Positions 28,551 through 42,700 of a DNA stretch of 64,000 bases are shown here, in pieces. Source of the stretch: Hydractinia symbiolongicarpus (Eukaryota; Cnidaria; Hydrozoa; Anthoathecata; Hydractiniidae); assembly GCF_029227915.1 (NCBI RefSeq), contig NC_079881.1, positions 2,728,001 through 2,792,000 on the forward strand. Reading direction: 5' to 3'. Every line of letters starts with the position of its first letter. Position 1 is the stretch's first letter. Both the position numbers and the translations under genes were made by a program. The notes below the pieces were generated by a model. It saw only the letters and a list, made by a program, of their open reading frames with translations, did not search any database and was not told where the DNA came from.

Positions 28551-31500
28551 AAAAATCACTAAATACATGTTGGTACGAATATGTGACGCAACTGTTGTAA
28601 CTCAAACGGACTGATACCGTTAGAACTTCAGTGCAATGTATTTAATGAAACAGTCTCTATTTTTTCAGCGCGCGATAACGGCTAGGATTGGTCCCACAGT
28701 AAAAAATGATTTATTTATCTCAATTTTTAAATGAAGCGCTTCCACAGCGCCCAGTGTAATCGCTGATTTCCAACAATCATGTCAAAGTAAGAAGAATGTT
28801 ATTTCTTGGAGTCCAGTTGGCCAACTTATCACATTTATAAGGTCACAGGCCAAAGTTAGTTCAATTAAGTCCCACAGCCAATCATTTCATTGTTAAAAGC
28901 GATATAACTTAGTAATATCGGAAAAATGTCACTAAATAAATGTTGGTACGAATATGTGACGCAACCGTTGTAACTCAAACGGACTGATACCGCTAGAAAG
29001 TCATTGAAATGTAGTTTTGGAAACTGTCTCTATTTCTTCAGCGCGAGATAACGGCTAGGATTGGTCCCACAGTAAAAAATGACTTATTTATCTAAATTTT
29101 TAAATGAAGTGCTTCCACAGCGCCCAAGGTAATCGCTGATTTCCAACAATCAAGTCAAAGTAAGAAGAATGTTATTTCCTGGAGTCCAGTTGGCGAACTT
29201 ATCACATTTTTAAGGTCACAGACCAAAGTTAGTTCAATTAAGTCCCACAGTCAATCGCTTCACTGTTAAAAGCGATACAACTTAGTAATATCGGAAAAAT
29301 GTCACTAAATACATGTTGGTACGAATATGTGACGCAACCGTTGAATCCCAAACGGATTGATACCGTCAAGAAGTCAATGAGATGTAGTTTTTGAGAATGT
29401 CTCTATTTCTTCAGTGCGTGCTAACGGCCAGGATTGGTTCCACTGTAAAAAAAGACTTATTTATCTAAATATTTAAAAAAAGCGCTACCACAGAACATAA
29501 TGTACTCGCTGAATTCCAGCAATCATGTCGAATTAAGAAGAATGTTATTCCTTGGAGTCCAATTGGCTCATTTATCGCATTTATAAGGTCACAGTCCAGA
29601 ATCAGTTCAATTAAGTCCCACAGTCAATCATTTCATTGTTAAAAGCCATATAACTTAGTAATATCGGAAAAATGTCACCAAATACATGCTGGTACGAATA
29701 TGTGACGCAACCGTTGTATCTGAAACGGATTGATACCGCCAAGAATTCAATGAGATGTAGTTTTTCAGAATGTCTCTATTTCTTCAGTGCGTGCTAACGG
29801 CCAGCATTGGTTCTACAGTAAAAAAAGACTTATTTATCTAAGTTTTTGAAAAAAGCACTACCACAGAGCATAGTGTACTCTCTGAATTCCAGCAATCATA
29901 TCAAATTAAGAAGAATGTTATTCCTTGGAGTCCAATTGGCTCATTTATTGCATTTATAAGGCCACAGTCCAGAATCAGTTCAATTAAGTCCCACAGTCAA
30001 TCGCTTCACTGTTAAAAGCGATACAACTTAGTAATAGCGGAAAAATATCGCTAAATACATGTTGGTACGAATATGTGACGCGACCGTTGTAACACAAACG
30101 GACTGATACCGCTAGAAAGTCATTGAATTGTAGTTTTTGAAACTGTCTCTATTTCCTCAGCGCGCGATAACGGCTAGGAATGGTCCCACAGTAAAAAATG
30201 ACTTATTTATCTAAATTTTTAAATGAACCGCTTCCACAGCTCCTAGTGAAATCGCTGATTTCCAACAATCATGTCAAAGTAAGAAGAATGTTATTTCTTG
30301 GAATCCAGTTGGTTAACTTATCACATTTATAAAGTCACAGACCAAAGTTAGTTCAATTAAGTCCCACAGTCAATCGCTTCACTGTTAAAAGCGATACAAC
30401 TTAGTAATATCGGAAAAATGTCACTAAATACATGTTGGTACGAATATGTGACGCAACCGTGGAATCCCAAACGGATTGATACCGTCAAGAAGTCAATGAG
30501 ATGTAGTTTTTGAGAATGTCTCTATTTCTTCAGTGCGTGCTAACGGCCAGGATTGGTTCTACAGTAAAAAAAGACTTATTTATCTAAGTTTTTGAAAAAA
30601 GCACTACCACAGACCATAGTGTACTCGCTGAATTCCAGCAATCATATCAAATTAAGAAGAATGTTATTCTTTGGAGTCCAATTGGCTCATTTATCGCATT
30701 TATAAGGCCACAGTCCAGAATCAGTTCAATTAAGTCCCACAGTCAATCGCTTCACTGTTAAAAGCGATACCACTTAGTAGTATTGGAAAAAAATCACTAA
30801 ATACATGTTGGTACGAATGTGTGACGCAACCGTTGTAACTCAAACGGACTGATACCGTTAGAACGTCATTGAAATGCATTTTATGAAACAGTCTCTATTT
30901 CTTCAGCGCGCGATAACGGCTAGGATTGGTCCCACAGTAAAAAATGATTTATTTATCTCAATTTTTAAATGAAGCGCTTCCACAGCGCCCAGTGTAATCG
31001 CTGAGTTCCAGCAATCATGTCAAAGTAAGAAGAATATTATTTTTTGGAGTCCAGTTGGCTCACTTATCACATTTATAAGGTCAAAGGCCAAAGTTAGTTT
31101 AACTAAGTCCCACAGTCAATCATTTCATTGTTAAAAGCGATATAACTAAGTAATATCGGAAAAATGTCAGTAAATACATGTTGGTACGAATATGTGACGC
31201 AGCCGTTGTATCTCAAACGGATCGATACCGCCAGGAAGTCAATGAAATTTAGTTTTTGAGAATGTCTCTATTTCTTCAGTGCGTGCTATCGGCCAGGATT
31301 GGTCCTACAGTAAAGAAAGACTTATTGATCTAAATTATTAAAAAAAGTGCTACCACAGAGCATAGTGTACTCGCTGAAATCCAGCAATCATCTCGAATTA
31401 AGAAGAATGTGATTCCTTGGAGTCCAATTGGCTCATTTATCGCATTTATAAGGTCACAGTTGAGAATCAGTTCAGTTAAGTCCCACAGTCAATCGTTTTA

Positions 31501-34500
31501 CTTTTAAAAGCGATGCAACATAGTAATAGCGGAAAAATATCGCTAAATACATGTTGGTACGAATATGTGACGCAACCGTTGTATCTCAAACGGATTGATA
31601 CCGCCTAGAAGTCAATGAGATGTAGTTTTTGAGAATGTCTCTATTTCTTCAGTGCGTGCTAACGGCAAGGATTGGTTCCACAGTAAAAGAAGACTTATTT
31701 ATCTAAGTTTTTGAAAAAGGCACTACCACAGAGCATAGTGTACTCGCTGAATTCCAGCAATCATATCAAATTAAGAAGGATGTTATTCCTTGGAGTCCAA
31801 TTGGCTCATTTATCGCATTTATAAGGTCACAGTCCAGAATCAGTTTAATTAAGTCCCACAGTCAATCGCTTCACTGTTAAAAGCGATACAACTTAGTAAT
31901 ATTGGAAAAAAAATCAATAAATACATGTTGGTACGAATATGTGACGCAACCGTTGTAACTCAAACGGACTGATGCCGTTAGAACGTCATTGAAATGTAGT
32001 TTTTGAAACTGTCTTTATTTCTTCAGCGCGCAATAACGGCTAGGATTGGTCCCACAGTAAAAAATGACTATTTATCTCAATTTTTAAATGAAGCGCTTCC
32101 ACAACGCCCAGTGTAATCGCTGAGTTCCAACAATCATGTCAAAGTAAGGAAAATGTTATTTCTTGGAGTCCAGCTGGCTCACTTATCACATTTATAACGT
32201 TAAAGGCCAAAGGTAGTTGAATTAAGTCCCACAGTCAATCATTTCATTGTTAAAAGCGATATAACTTAGTAATATCGGAAAAATGTCACTAAATACATGC
32301 TGGTACGAATATGTGACGCAGCCGTTGTATCTCAAACGGATTGATACCGCCAAGAAGTCAATGAGATGTAGTTTTTGAGAATGTCTCTATTTCTTCAGTG
32401 CGTGCTAACGGCCATGATTGGTCCCACAGTTAAAAAGGACTTATTTATCTAAATGTTTTAAAAAAGCGCTACCACAGAGCATAGTGCACTCGCTGAATCC
32501 AAGCAATCATGTCGAATTAAGAAGAATGTTATTCCTTGGAGTCCAATTGGCTCATTTATCGCATTTATAAGGTCACAGTCCAGAATCAGTTCAATTAAGT
32601 CCCACAGTCAATCATTTCATTGTTAAAAGCGATATAACTTAGTAATATCGGAAAAATGTCACCAAATACATGCTGGTACGAATATGTGACGCAACCGTTG
32701 TATCTGAAACGGATTGATACCGCCAAGAAGTCAATGAGATGTAGTTTTTGAGAATGTCTCTATTTCTTCAGTGTGTGCTAACGGCCAGCATTGGTTCCAC
32801 AGTAAAAAAAGACTTATTTATCTAAGTTTTTGAAAAAAGCACTACCACAGAGCATAGTGTACTCGCTGAATTCCAGCAATCATATCAAATTAAGAAGGAT
32901 GTTATTCCTTGGAGTCCAATTGGCTCATTTATCGCATTTATAAGGTCACAGTCCAGAATCAGTTCAATTAAGTCCCACAGTCAATCGTTTCACTGTTGAA
33001 AGCGATACAACTTCGTAATATTGGAAAAAAAATCAATAAACACATGTTGGTACGAATATGTGACGCAACCGTTGTAACTCAAACGGACTGATGCCGTTAG
33101 AACGTCATTAAAATGTAGTTTTTGAAACTGTTTTTATTTCTTCAGCGCGCAATAACGGCTAGGATTGGTCCCACAGTAAAAAATGACTATTTATCTCAAT
33201 TTTTAAATGAAGCGCTACCACAGAGCATAGTGCACTCGCTGAATCCAAGCAATCATGTCGAATTAAGAAGAATGTTATTCCTTGGAGTCCAATTGGCTCA
33301 TTTATCGCATTTATAAGGTCACAGTCCAGAATCAGTTCAATTAAGTCCCACAGTCAATCATTTCATTGTTAAAAGCGATATAACTTAGTAATATCGGAAA
33401 AATGTCACCAAATACATGCTGGTACGAATATGTGACGCAACCGTTGTATCTGAAACGGATTGATACCGCCAAGAAGTCAATGAGATGTAGTTTTTGAGAA
33501 TGTCTCTATTTCTTCAGTGTGTGCTAACGGCCAGCATTGGTTCCACAGTAAAAAAAGACTTATTTATCTAAGTTTTTGAAAAAAGCACTACCACAGAGCA
33601 TAGTGTACTCGCTGAATTCCAGCAATCATATCAAATTAAGAAGGATGTTATTCCTTGGAGTCCAATTGGCTCATTTATCGCATTTATAAGGTCACAGTCC
33701 AGAATCAGTTCAATTAAGTCCCACAGTCAATCGTTTCACTGTTGAAAGCGATACAACTTCGTAATATTGGAAAAAAAATCAATAAACACATGTTGGTACG
33801 AATATGTGACGCAACCGTTGTAACTCAAACGGACTGATGCCGTTAGAACGTCATTAAAATGTAGTTTTTGAAACTGTCTTTATTTCTTCAGCGCGCAATA
33901 ACGGCTAGGATTGGTCCCACAGTAAAAAATGACTATTTATCTCAATTTTTAAATGAAGCGCTTCCACAGCGCCCAGTGTAATCGCTGAGTTCCAACAATC
34001 ATGTCAAAGTAAGAAAAATGTTATTTCTTGGAGTCCAGCTGGCTCACTTATCACATTTATAACGTTAAAGGCCAAAGGTAGTTGAATTAAGTCCCACAGT
34101 CAATCATTTCATTGTTAAAGCGATATAACTTAGTAATATCGGAAAAATGTCACTAAATACATGCTGGTACGAATATGTGACGGAACCGTTGTATCTCAAA
34201 CGGATTGATACCGCCAAGAAGTCAATGAGATGTAGTTTTTGAGAATGTCTCTATTTCTTCAGTGCGTGCTAACGGACAGGATTGGTTCCACAGTAAAAAA
34301 AGACTTATTTATCTAAGTTTTTGAAAGAAGCACTACCAAAGAGCATAGTGTACTCGCTGAATTCCAGCAATCATATCAAATTAAGAAGAATGTTATTCTT
34401 TGTAGTCCAATTGGCTCATTTATCGCATTTATAAGGCCACAGTCCAGAATCAGTTCAATTAAGTCCCACAGTCAATCGCTTCACTGTTAAAAGCGATACC

Positions 34501-37500
34501 ACTTAGTAATATTGGAAAAAAATCACTAAATACATGTTGGTACGAATATGTGACGCAACCGTTGTAACTCAAACGGACTGATACCGTTAGAACGTCATTG
34601 AAATGTATTTTATGAAACAGTCTCTATTTCTTCAGCGCGCGATAACGGCTAGGATTGGTCCCACAGTAAAAAATGATTTATTTATCTCAATTTTTAAATG
34701 AAGCGCTTCCACAGCGCCCAGTGTAATCGCTGAGTTCCAGCAATCATGTCAAAGTAAGAAGAATATTATTTTTTGGAGTCCAGTTAGCTCACTTATCACA
34801 TTTATAAGGTCAAAGGCCAAAGTTAGTTTAACTAAGTCCCACAGTCAATCATTTCATTGTTAAAAGCGATATAACTAAGTAATATCGGAAAAATGTCAGT
34901 AAATACATGTTGGTACGAATATGTGACGCAGCCGTTGTATCTCAAACGGATCGATACCGCCAGGAAGTCAATGAAATTTAGTTTTTGAGAATGTCTCTAT
35001 TTCTTCAGTGCGTGCTATCGGCCAGGATTGGTCCTACAGTAAAGAAAGACTTATTGATCTAAATTATTAAAAAAAGTGCTACCACAGAGCATAGTGTACT
35101 CGCTGAAATCCAGCAATCATCTCGAATTAAGAAGAATGTAAATCCTTGGGGTCCAATTGGCTCATTTATCGCATTTATAAGGTCACAGTTGAGAATCAGT
35201 TCAGTTAAGTCCCACAGTCAATCGTTTTACTTTTAAAAGCGATGCAACATAGTAATATCGGAAAAATGTCACCAAATACATGCTGGTACGAATATGTGAC
35301 GCAACCGTTGTATCTGAAACGGATTGATACCGCCAAGAAGTCAATGAGATGTAGTTTTTGAGAATGTCTCTATTTCTTCAGTGTGTGCTAACGGCCAGCA
35401 TTGGTTCCACAGTAAAAAAAGACTTATTTATCTAAGTTTTTGAAAAAAGCACTACCACAGAGCATAGTGTACTCGCTGAATTCCAGCAATCATATCAAAT
35501 TAAGAAGGATGTTATTCCTTGGAGTCCAATTGGCTCATTTATCGCATTTATAAGGTCACAGTCCAGAATCAGTTCAATTAAGTCCCACAGTCAATCGCTT
35601 CACTGTTAAAAGCGATACAACTTAGTAATATTGGAAAAAAAATCAATAAATACATGTTGGTACGAATATGTGACGCAACCGTTGTAACTCAAACGGACTG
35701 ATGCCGTTAGAACGTCATTGAAATGTAGTTTTTGAAACTGTCTTTATTTCTTCAGCGCGCAATAACGGCTAGGATTGGTCCCACAGTAAAAAATGACTAT
35801 TTATCTCAATTTTTAATTGAAGCGCTTCCACAGCGCCCAGTGTAATCGCTGAGTTCCAACAATCATGTCAAAGTAAGGAAAATGTTATTTCTTGGAGTCC
35901 AGCTGGCTCACTTATCACATTTATAACGTTAAAGGCCAAAGGTAGTTGAATTAAGTCCCACAGTCAATCATTTCATTGTTAAAAGCGATATAACTTAGTA
36001 ATATCGGAAAAATGTCACTAAATACATGCTGGTACGAATATGTGACGCAACCGTTGTATTTCAAACGGATTGATACCGCCAAGAAGTCAATGAGATGTAG
36101 TTTTTGAGAATGTCTCTATTTTTTCAGTGCGTGCTAACGGACAGGATTGGTCCCACAGTAAAAAAAGACTTATTTATCTAAATTTTTAAAAAAAGTGCTA
36201 CCACAGAGCATAGTGTACTTGCTGAAATCCGGCAATCATGTCAATTTAAGAAGAATGTTATTCCTTGGAGTCCAGTTGGCTCGTTTATCTCATTTATCAG
36301 GTCACAGACCAAAGTTAGTTCAATTAAGTCCCACAGTCAATCGTTTCATTGCTAAAAGCGATATAACTTAGTAATATCGGAAAAATGTCACCAAATACAT
36401 GCTGGTACGAATATGTGACGCAACCGTTGTATCTGAAACGGATTGATACCGCCAAGAAGTCAATGAGATGTAGTTTTTGAGAATGTCTCTATTTCTTCAG
36501 TGTGTGCTAACGGCCAGCATTGGTTCCACAGTAAAAAAAGACTTATTTATCTAAGTTTTTGAAAAAAGCACTACCACAGAGCATAGTGTACTCGCTGAAT
36601 TCCAGCAATCATATCAAATTAAGAAGGATGTTATTCCTTGGAGTCCAATTGGCTCATTTATCGCATTTATAAGGTCACAGTCCAGAATCAGTTCAATTAA
36701 GTCCCACAGTCAATCGTTTCACTGTTAAAAGCGATACAACTTCGTAATATTGGAAAAAAAATCAATAAACACATGTTGGTACGAATATGTGACGCAACCG
36801 TTGTAACTCAAACGGACTGATGCCGTTAGAACGTCATTAAAATGTAGTTTTTGAAACTGTCTTTATTTCTTCAGCGCGCAATAACGGCTAGGATTGGTCC
36901 CACAGTAAAAAATGACTATTTATCTCAATTTTTAAATGAAGCGCTTCCACAGCGCCCAGTGTAATCGCTGAGTTCCAACAATCATGTCAAAGTAAGAAAA
37001 ATGTTATTTCTTGGAGTCCAGCTGGCTCACTTATCACATTTATAACGTTAAAGGCCAAAGGTAGTTGAATTAAGTCCCACAGTCAATCATTTCATTGTTA
37101 AAGCGATATAACTTAGTAATATCGGAAAAATGTCACTAAATACATGCTGGTACGAATATGTGACGCAACCGTTGTATCTCAAACGGATTGATATCGCCAA
37201 GAAGTCAATGAGATGTAGTTTTTGAGAATGTCTCTATTTCTTCAGTGCGTGCTAACGGACAGGATTGGTTCCACAGTAAAAAAAGACTTATTTATCTAAG
37301 TTTTTGAAAGAAGCACTACCAAAGAGCATAGTGTACTCGCTGAATTCCAGCAATCATATCAAATTAAGAAGGATGTTATTCCTTGGAGTCCAATTGGCTC
37401 ATTTATCGAATTTATAAGGTCACAGTCCAGAATCAGTTCAATTAAGTCCCACAGTCAATCATTTCACTGTTAAAAGCGATACAACTTCGTAATATTGGAA

Positions 37501-39719
37501 AAAAAATCAATAAATACATGTTGGTACGAATATGTGACGCAACCGTTGTAACTCAAACGGACTGATGCCGTTAGAACGTCATTAAAATGTAGTTTTTGAA
37601 ACTGTCTTTATTTCTTCAGCGCGCAATAACGGCTAGGATTGGTCCCACAGTAAAAAATGACTATTTATCTCAATTTTTAAATGAAGCGCTTCCACAGGGC
37701 CCCATGTGATAATCGCTGAGTTCCAACAATCATGTCAAAGTAAGAAAAATGTTATTTCTTGGAGTCCAGCTGGCTCACTTATCACATTTATAACGTTAAA
37801 GGCCAAAGGTAGTTGAATTAAGTCCCACAGTCAATCATTTCATTGTTAAAAGCGATATAACTTAGTAATATCGGAAAAATGTCACTAAATACATGCTGGT
37901 ACGAATATGTGACGCAACCGTTGTATCTCAAACGGATTGATACCGCCAAGAAGTCAATGAGATGTAGTTTTTGAGAATGTCTCTATTTCTTCAGTGCGTG
38001 CTAACGGACAGGATTGGTCCCACAGTAAAAAAAGACTTATTTATCTAAATTTTTAAAAAAAGCGCTACCACAGAGCATAGTGTACTTGCTGAAATCCGGC
38101 AATCATGTCAATTTAAGAAGAATGTTATTCCTTGGAGTCCAGTTGGCTCGTTTATCACATTTATCAGGTCACAGACCAAAGTTGGTTCAATTAAGTCCCA
38201 CAGTCAATCGTTTCATTGCTAAAAGCGATATAACTTAGTAATATCGGAAATATGTCACTAAATACATGTTGGTACGAATATGTGACGCAGCCGTTGTATC
38301 TCAAACGGATTGATACCATCACGAAGTCAATGAGGTGTAGTTTTTGAGAATATCTCTATTTCTTCAGAGCGTGCTAACGGCCATGATTGGTCCCACAGTA
38401 AAAAAGGACTTATTTATCTAAATTGTTAAAAAAAGCGCTACCACAGAGCATAGTGTACTCGCTTATTTCCAACAATCATGTCGAATTAAGAAGAATGTTA
38501 TTCCTTGGAGTCCAATTGGCTCATTTATCGCATTTATAAGGTCACAGTCCAGAATCAGTTCAATTAAGTCCCACAGTAAATCGCTTTACTGTTAAAAGCG
38601 TTACAACTCAGTAATATTGGAAAAAAATCACTAAATACATGTTGGTACGAATATGTGACGCAACCGTTGTAACTCAAACGGATTGATACCGTTAGAACGT
38701 CATTGAAATGTAGTTTTTGAACCTGTCTCTATTTCTTCAGCGCGCGATAACAGCTAGGATTGGTCCCACGGTAAAAAATGATTTATTTATCTCAATTTTC
38801 AAATGAAGCTCTTCCACAGCGCCAAGTGTAATCGCTGAGTTCCAGCAATCATGTCAAAGTAAGAAGAATATTATTTTTTGGAGTCCAGTTGGCTCACTTA
38901 TCACATTTATAAGGTCAAAGGCCAAAGTTAGTTCAACTAAGTCCCACAGTCAATCATTTCATTGTTAAAAGCAATATAACTTGTAATATCAGAAAAATGT
39001 CAGTAAATACATGTTGGTACAAATATGTGACGCAGCCGTTGTATCTCAAACGGATTGATACCGCCACGAAGTCAATGAGGTGTAGTTTTTGAGAATATCT
39101 CTATTTCTTCAGTGTGTGCTAACGGCCATGATTGGTCCCACAGTAAAAAAGGACTTATTTATCTAAATGTTTAAAAAAAGCGCTACCACAGAGCATAGTG
39201 CACTCGCTGAATCCAAGCAATCATGTCGAATTAAGAAGAATGTTATTTCTTGTAGTCAAACTGGCACATTTATCACATTTATAAGGTCACAGGCCAAAGT
39301 TAGTTCAATTAAGTGCCACAGTCAATCATTTCATTGTTAAAAGCGATATAATTAGTAATATCGGAAATATGTCACAAAATACATGTTGGTACGAATATGT
39401 GACGCAGCCGTTGTATCTCAAACGGATTGATACCATCACGAAGTCAATGAGGTGTAGTTTTTGAGAATATCTCTATTTCTGCAGAGCGTGCTAACGGCCA
39501 TGATTGGTCCCACAGTAAAAAAGGACTTATTTATCTAAATTGTTAAAAAAAGCGCTACCACAGAGCATAGTGTACTCGCTGATTTCCAACAATCATGTCG
39601 AATTAAGAAGAATGTTATTCCTTGGAGTCCAATTGGCTCATTTATCGCATTTATAAGGTCACAGTCCAGAATCAGTTCAATGAAGTCCCACAGTAAATCG
39701 CTTTACTGTTAAAAGCGGT

Positions 39720-42700
39720 ACAACTTAGTAATATTGGAAAAAAATCACTAAATACATGTTGGTACGAATATGTGACGCAACCGTTGTAACTCAAACGGAT
39801 TGATACCGTTAGAACGTCATTGAAATGTAATTTTTGAACCTGTCTCTATTTCTTCAGCGCGCGATAACAGCTAGGATTGGTCCCACGGTAAAAAATGATT
39901 TATTTATCTCAATTTTCAAATGAAGCTCTTCCACAGCGCCAAGTGTAATCGCTGAGTTCCAGCAATCATGTCAAAGTAAGAAGAATATTATTTTTTGGAG
40001 TCCAGTTGGCTCACTTATCACATTTATAAGGTCAAAGGCCAAAGTTAGTTCAACTAAGTCCCACAGTCAATCATTTCATTGTTAAAAGCGATATAACTTA
40101 GTAATATCAGAAAAATGTCAGTAAATACATGTTGGTACAAATATGTGACGCAGCCGTTGTATCTCAAACGGATCGATACCGCCAGGAAGTCAATGAAATT
40201 TTGTTTTTGAGAATGTCTCTATTTCTTCAGTGCGTGCTAACGGCCAGGATTGGTCCTACAGTAAAAAAAGACTTATTGATCTAAATTATTAAAAAAAGTG
40301 CTACCACAGAGCATAGTGTACTCGCTGAATTCCAGCAATCATCTCGAATTAAGAAGAATGTTATTCCTTGGAGTCCAATTGGCTCATTTATCGCATTTAT
40401 AAGGTCACAGTCCAGAATCAGTTCAATTAAGTCCCACAGTAAATCGCTTTACTGTTAAAAGCGGTACAACTTAATAATATTGGAAAAAAATCTCTAAATA
40501 CATGTTGGTACGAATATGTGACGCAACCGTTGTAACTCAAACGGACTGATGCCGTTAGAACGTCATTGAAATGTAGTTTTTGAAACTGTCTTTATTTCTT
40601 CAGCGCGCAATAACGGCTAGGATTGGTCCCACAGTAAAAAATGATTTATTTATCTCAATTTTTAAATGAAGCGCTTCCACAGCGCCCAGTGTAATCGCTG
40701 AGTTCCAGCAATCATGTCAAAGTAAGAAGAATATTATTTTTTGGAGGCCAGTTGGCTCACTTATCACATTTATAAGGTCAAAGGCCAAAGTTAGTTCAAC
40801 TAAGTCCCACAGTCAATCATTTCATTGTTAAAAGCGATATAACTTAGTAATATCGGAAAAATGTCAGTAAATACATGTTGGTACGAATATGTGACGCAGC
40901 CGTTGTATCTCAAACGGATCGATACCGCCAGGAAGTCAATGAAATTTAGTTTTTGAGAATGTCTCTATTTCTTCAGTGCGTGCTATCGGCCAGGATTGGT
41001 CCTACAGTAAAGAAAGACTTATTGATCTAAATTATTAAAAAAAGTGCTACCACAGAGCATAGTGTACTCGCTGAATTCCAGCAATCATCTCGAATTAAGA
41101 CGAATGTGATTCCTTGGAGTCCAATTGGCTCATTTATCGCATTTATAAGGTCACAGTCGAGAATCAGTTCAGTTAAGTCCCACAGTCAATCCTTTTACTT
41201 TTAAAAGCGATGCAACATAGTAATAGCGGAAAAATATCGCTAAATACATGTTGGTACGAATATGTGACGCAACCGTTGTAACTCAAACGGACTGATACCG
41301 CTAGAAAGTCATTGAAATGTAGTTTTTGAAACTGTCTCTATTTCCCCAGCGCGCGATAACGGCTAGGATTGGTTCCACAGTAAAAAATGACTTATTTATC
41401 TAAATTTTTAAATAAACCGCTTCCACAGCTCCCAGTGTAATCGCTGATTTCCAACAATCATATCAAAGTAAGAAGAATGTTATTTCTTGGAATCCAGTTG
41501 GCTAACTTATCATATTTATAAGGTCACAGGCCAAAGTTAGTTCAATTAAGTCCCACAGTCAATCATTTCATTGATAAAAGCGATATAACTTAGTAATATC
41601 GGAAAAATGTCACTACATACATGTTGGTACGAAGATGTGACGCAACCGTTGAATCCCAAACGGATTAAAACCGTCAAGAATTCAATGAGATGTAGTTTTT
41701 GAGAATGTCTCTATTTCTTCAGTGCGTGCTAACGGCCAGGATTGGTCCTACAGTAAAAAAAGACTTATTGATTTAAATTTTTAAAAAAAGCGCTACCACA
41801 GAGCATAGTGTACTCGCTGAATTCCCGCAATCATCTAGAATTAAGAAGAATGTGATTCCTTGGAGTCCAATTGGCTCATTTATCGCATTTATAAGGTCAC
41901 AGTCCAGAATCAGTTCAATTAAGTCCCACAGTCAATCGCTTTACTGTTAAAAGCGGTACAACTTAGTAATATTGGAAAAAAATCACTAAATACATGTTGG
42001 TACGAATATGTGACGCAACCGTTGTAACTCAAACGGATTGATACCGTTAGAACGTCATTGAAATGTAGTTTTTGAACCTGTCTCTATTTCTTCAGCGCGC
42101 GATAACAGCTAGGATTGGTCCCACGGTAAAAAATGATTTATTTATCTCAATTTTCAAATGAAGCTCTTCAACAGCGCCAAGTGTAATCGCTGAGTTCCAG
42201 CAATCATGTCAAAGTAAGAAGAATATTATTTTTTGGAGTCCAGTTGGCTCACTTATCACATTTATAAGGTCAAAGGCCAAAGTTAGTTCAACTAAGTCCA
42301 ACAGTCAATCATTTCATTGTTAAAAGCGATATAACTTAGTAATATCAGAAAAATGTCAGTAAATACATGTTGGTACAAATATGTGACGCAGCCGTTGTAT
42401 CTCAAACGGATCGATACCGCCAGGAAGTCAATGAAATTTTGTTTTTGAGAATGTCTCTATTTCTTCAGTGCGTGCTAACGGCCAGGATTGGTCCCACAGT
42501 ATATAAAAACTTATTGATCTAAATTATTAAAAAAAGTGCTACCACAGAGCATAGTGTACTCGCTGAATTCCAGCAATCATCTCGAATTAAGAAGAATGTT
42601 ATTCCTTGGAGTCCATTTGGCTCATTTATCGCATTTATAAGGTCACAGTCCAGAATCAGTTCAATTAAGTCCCACAGTAAATCGCTTTACTGTTAAAAGC

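Noticed and set aside
33122-33316. 64-codon open frame in the satellite
   Set aside because: It arises in a hybrid monomer made of two subtypes; the frame is closed in other monomers and no family resemblance is seen.
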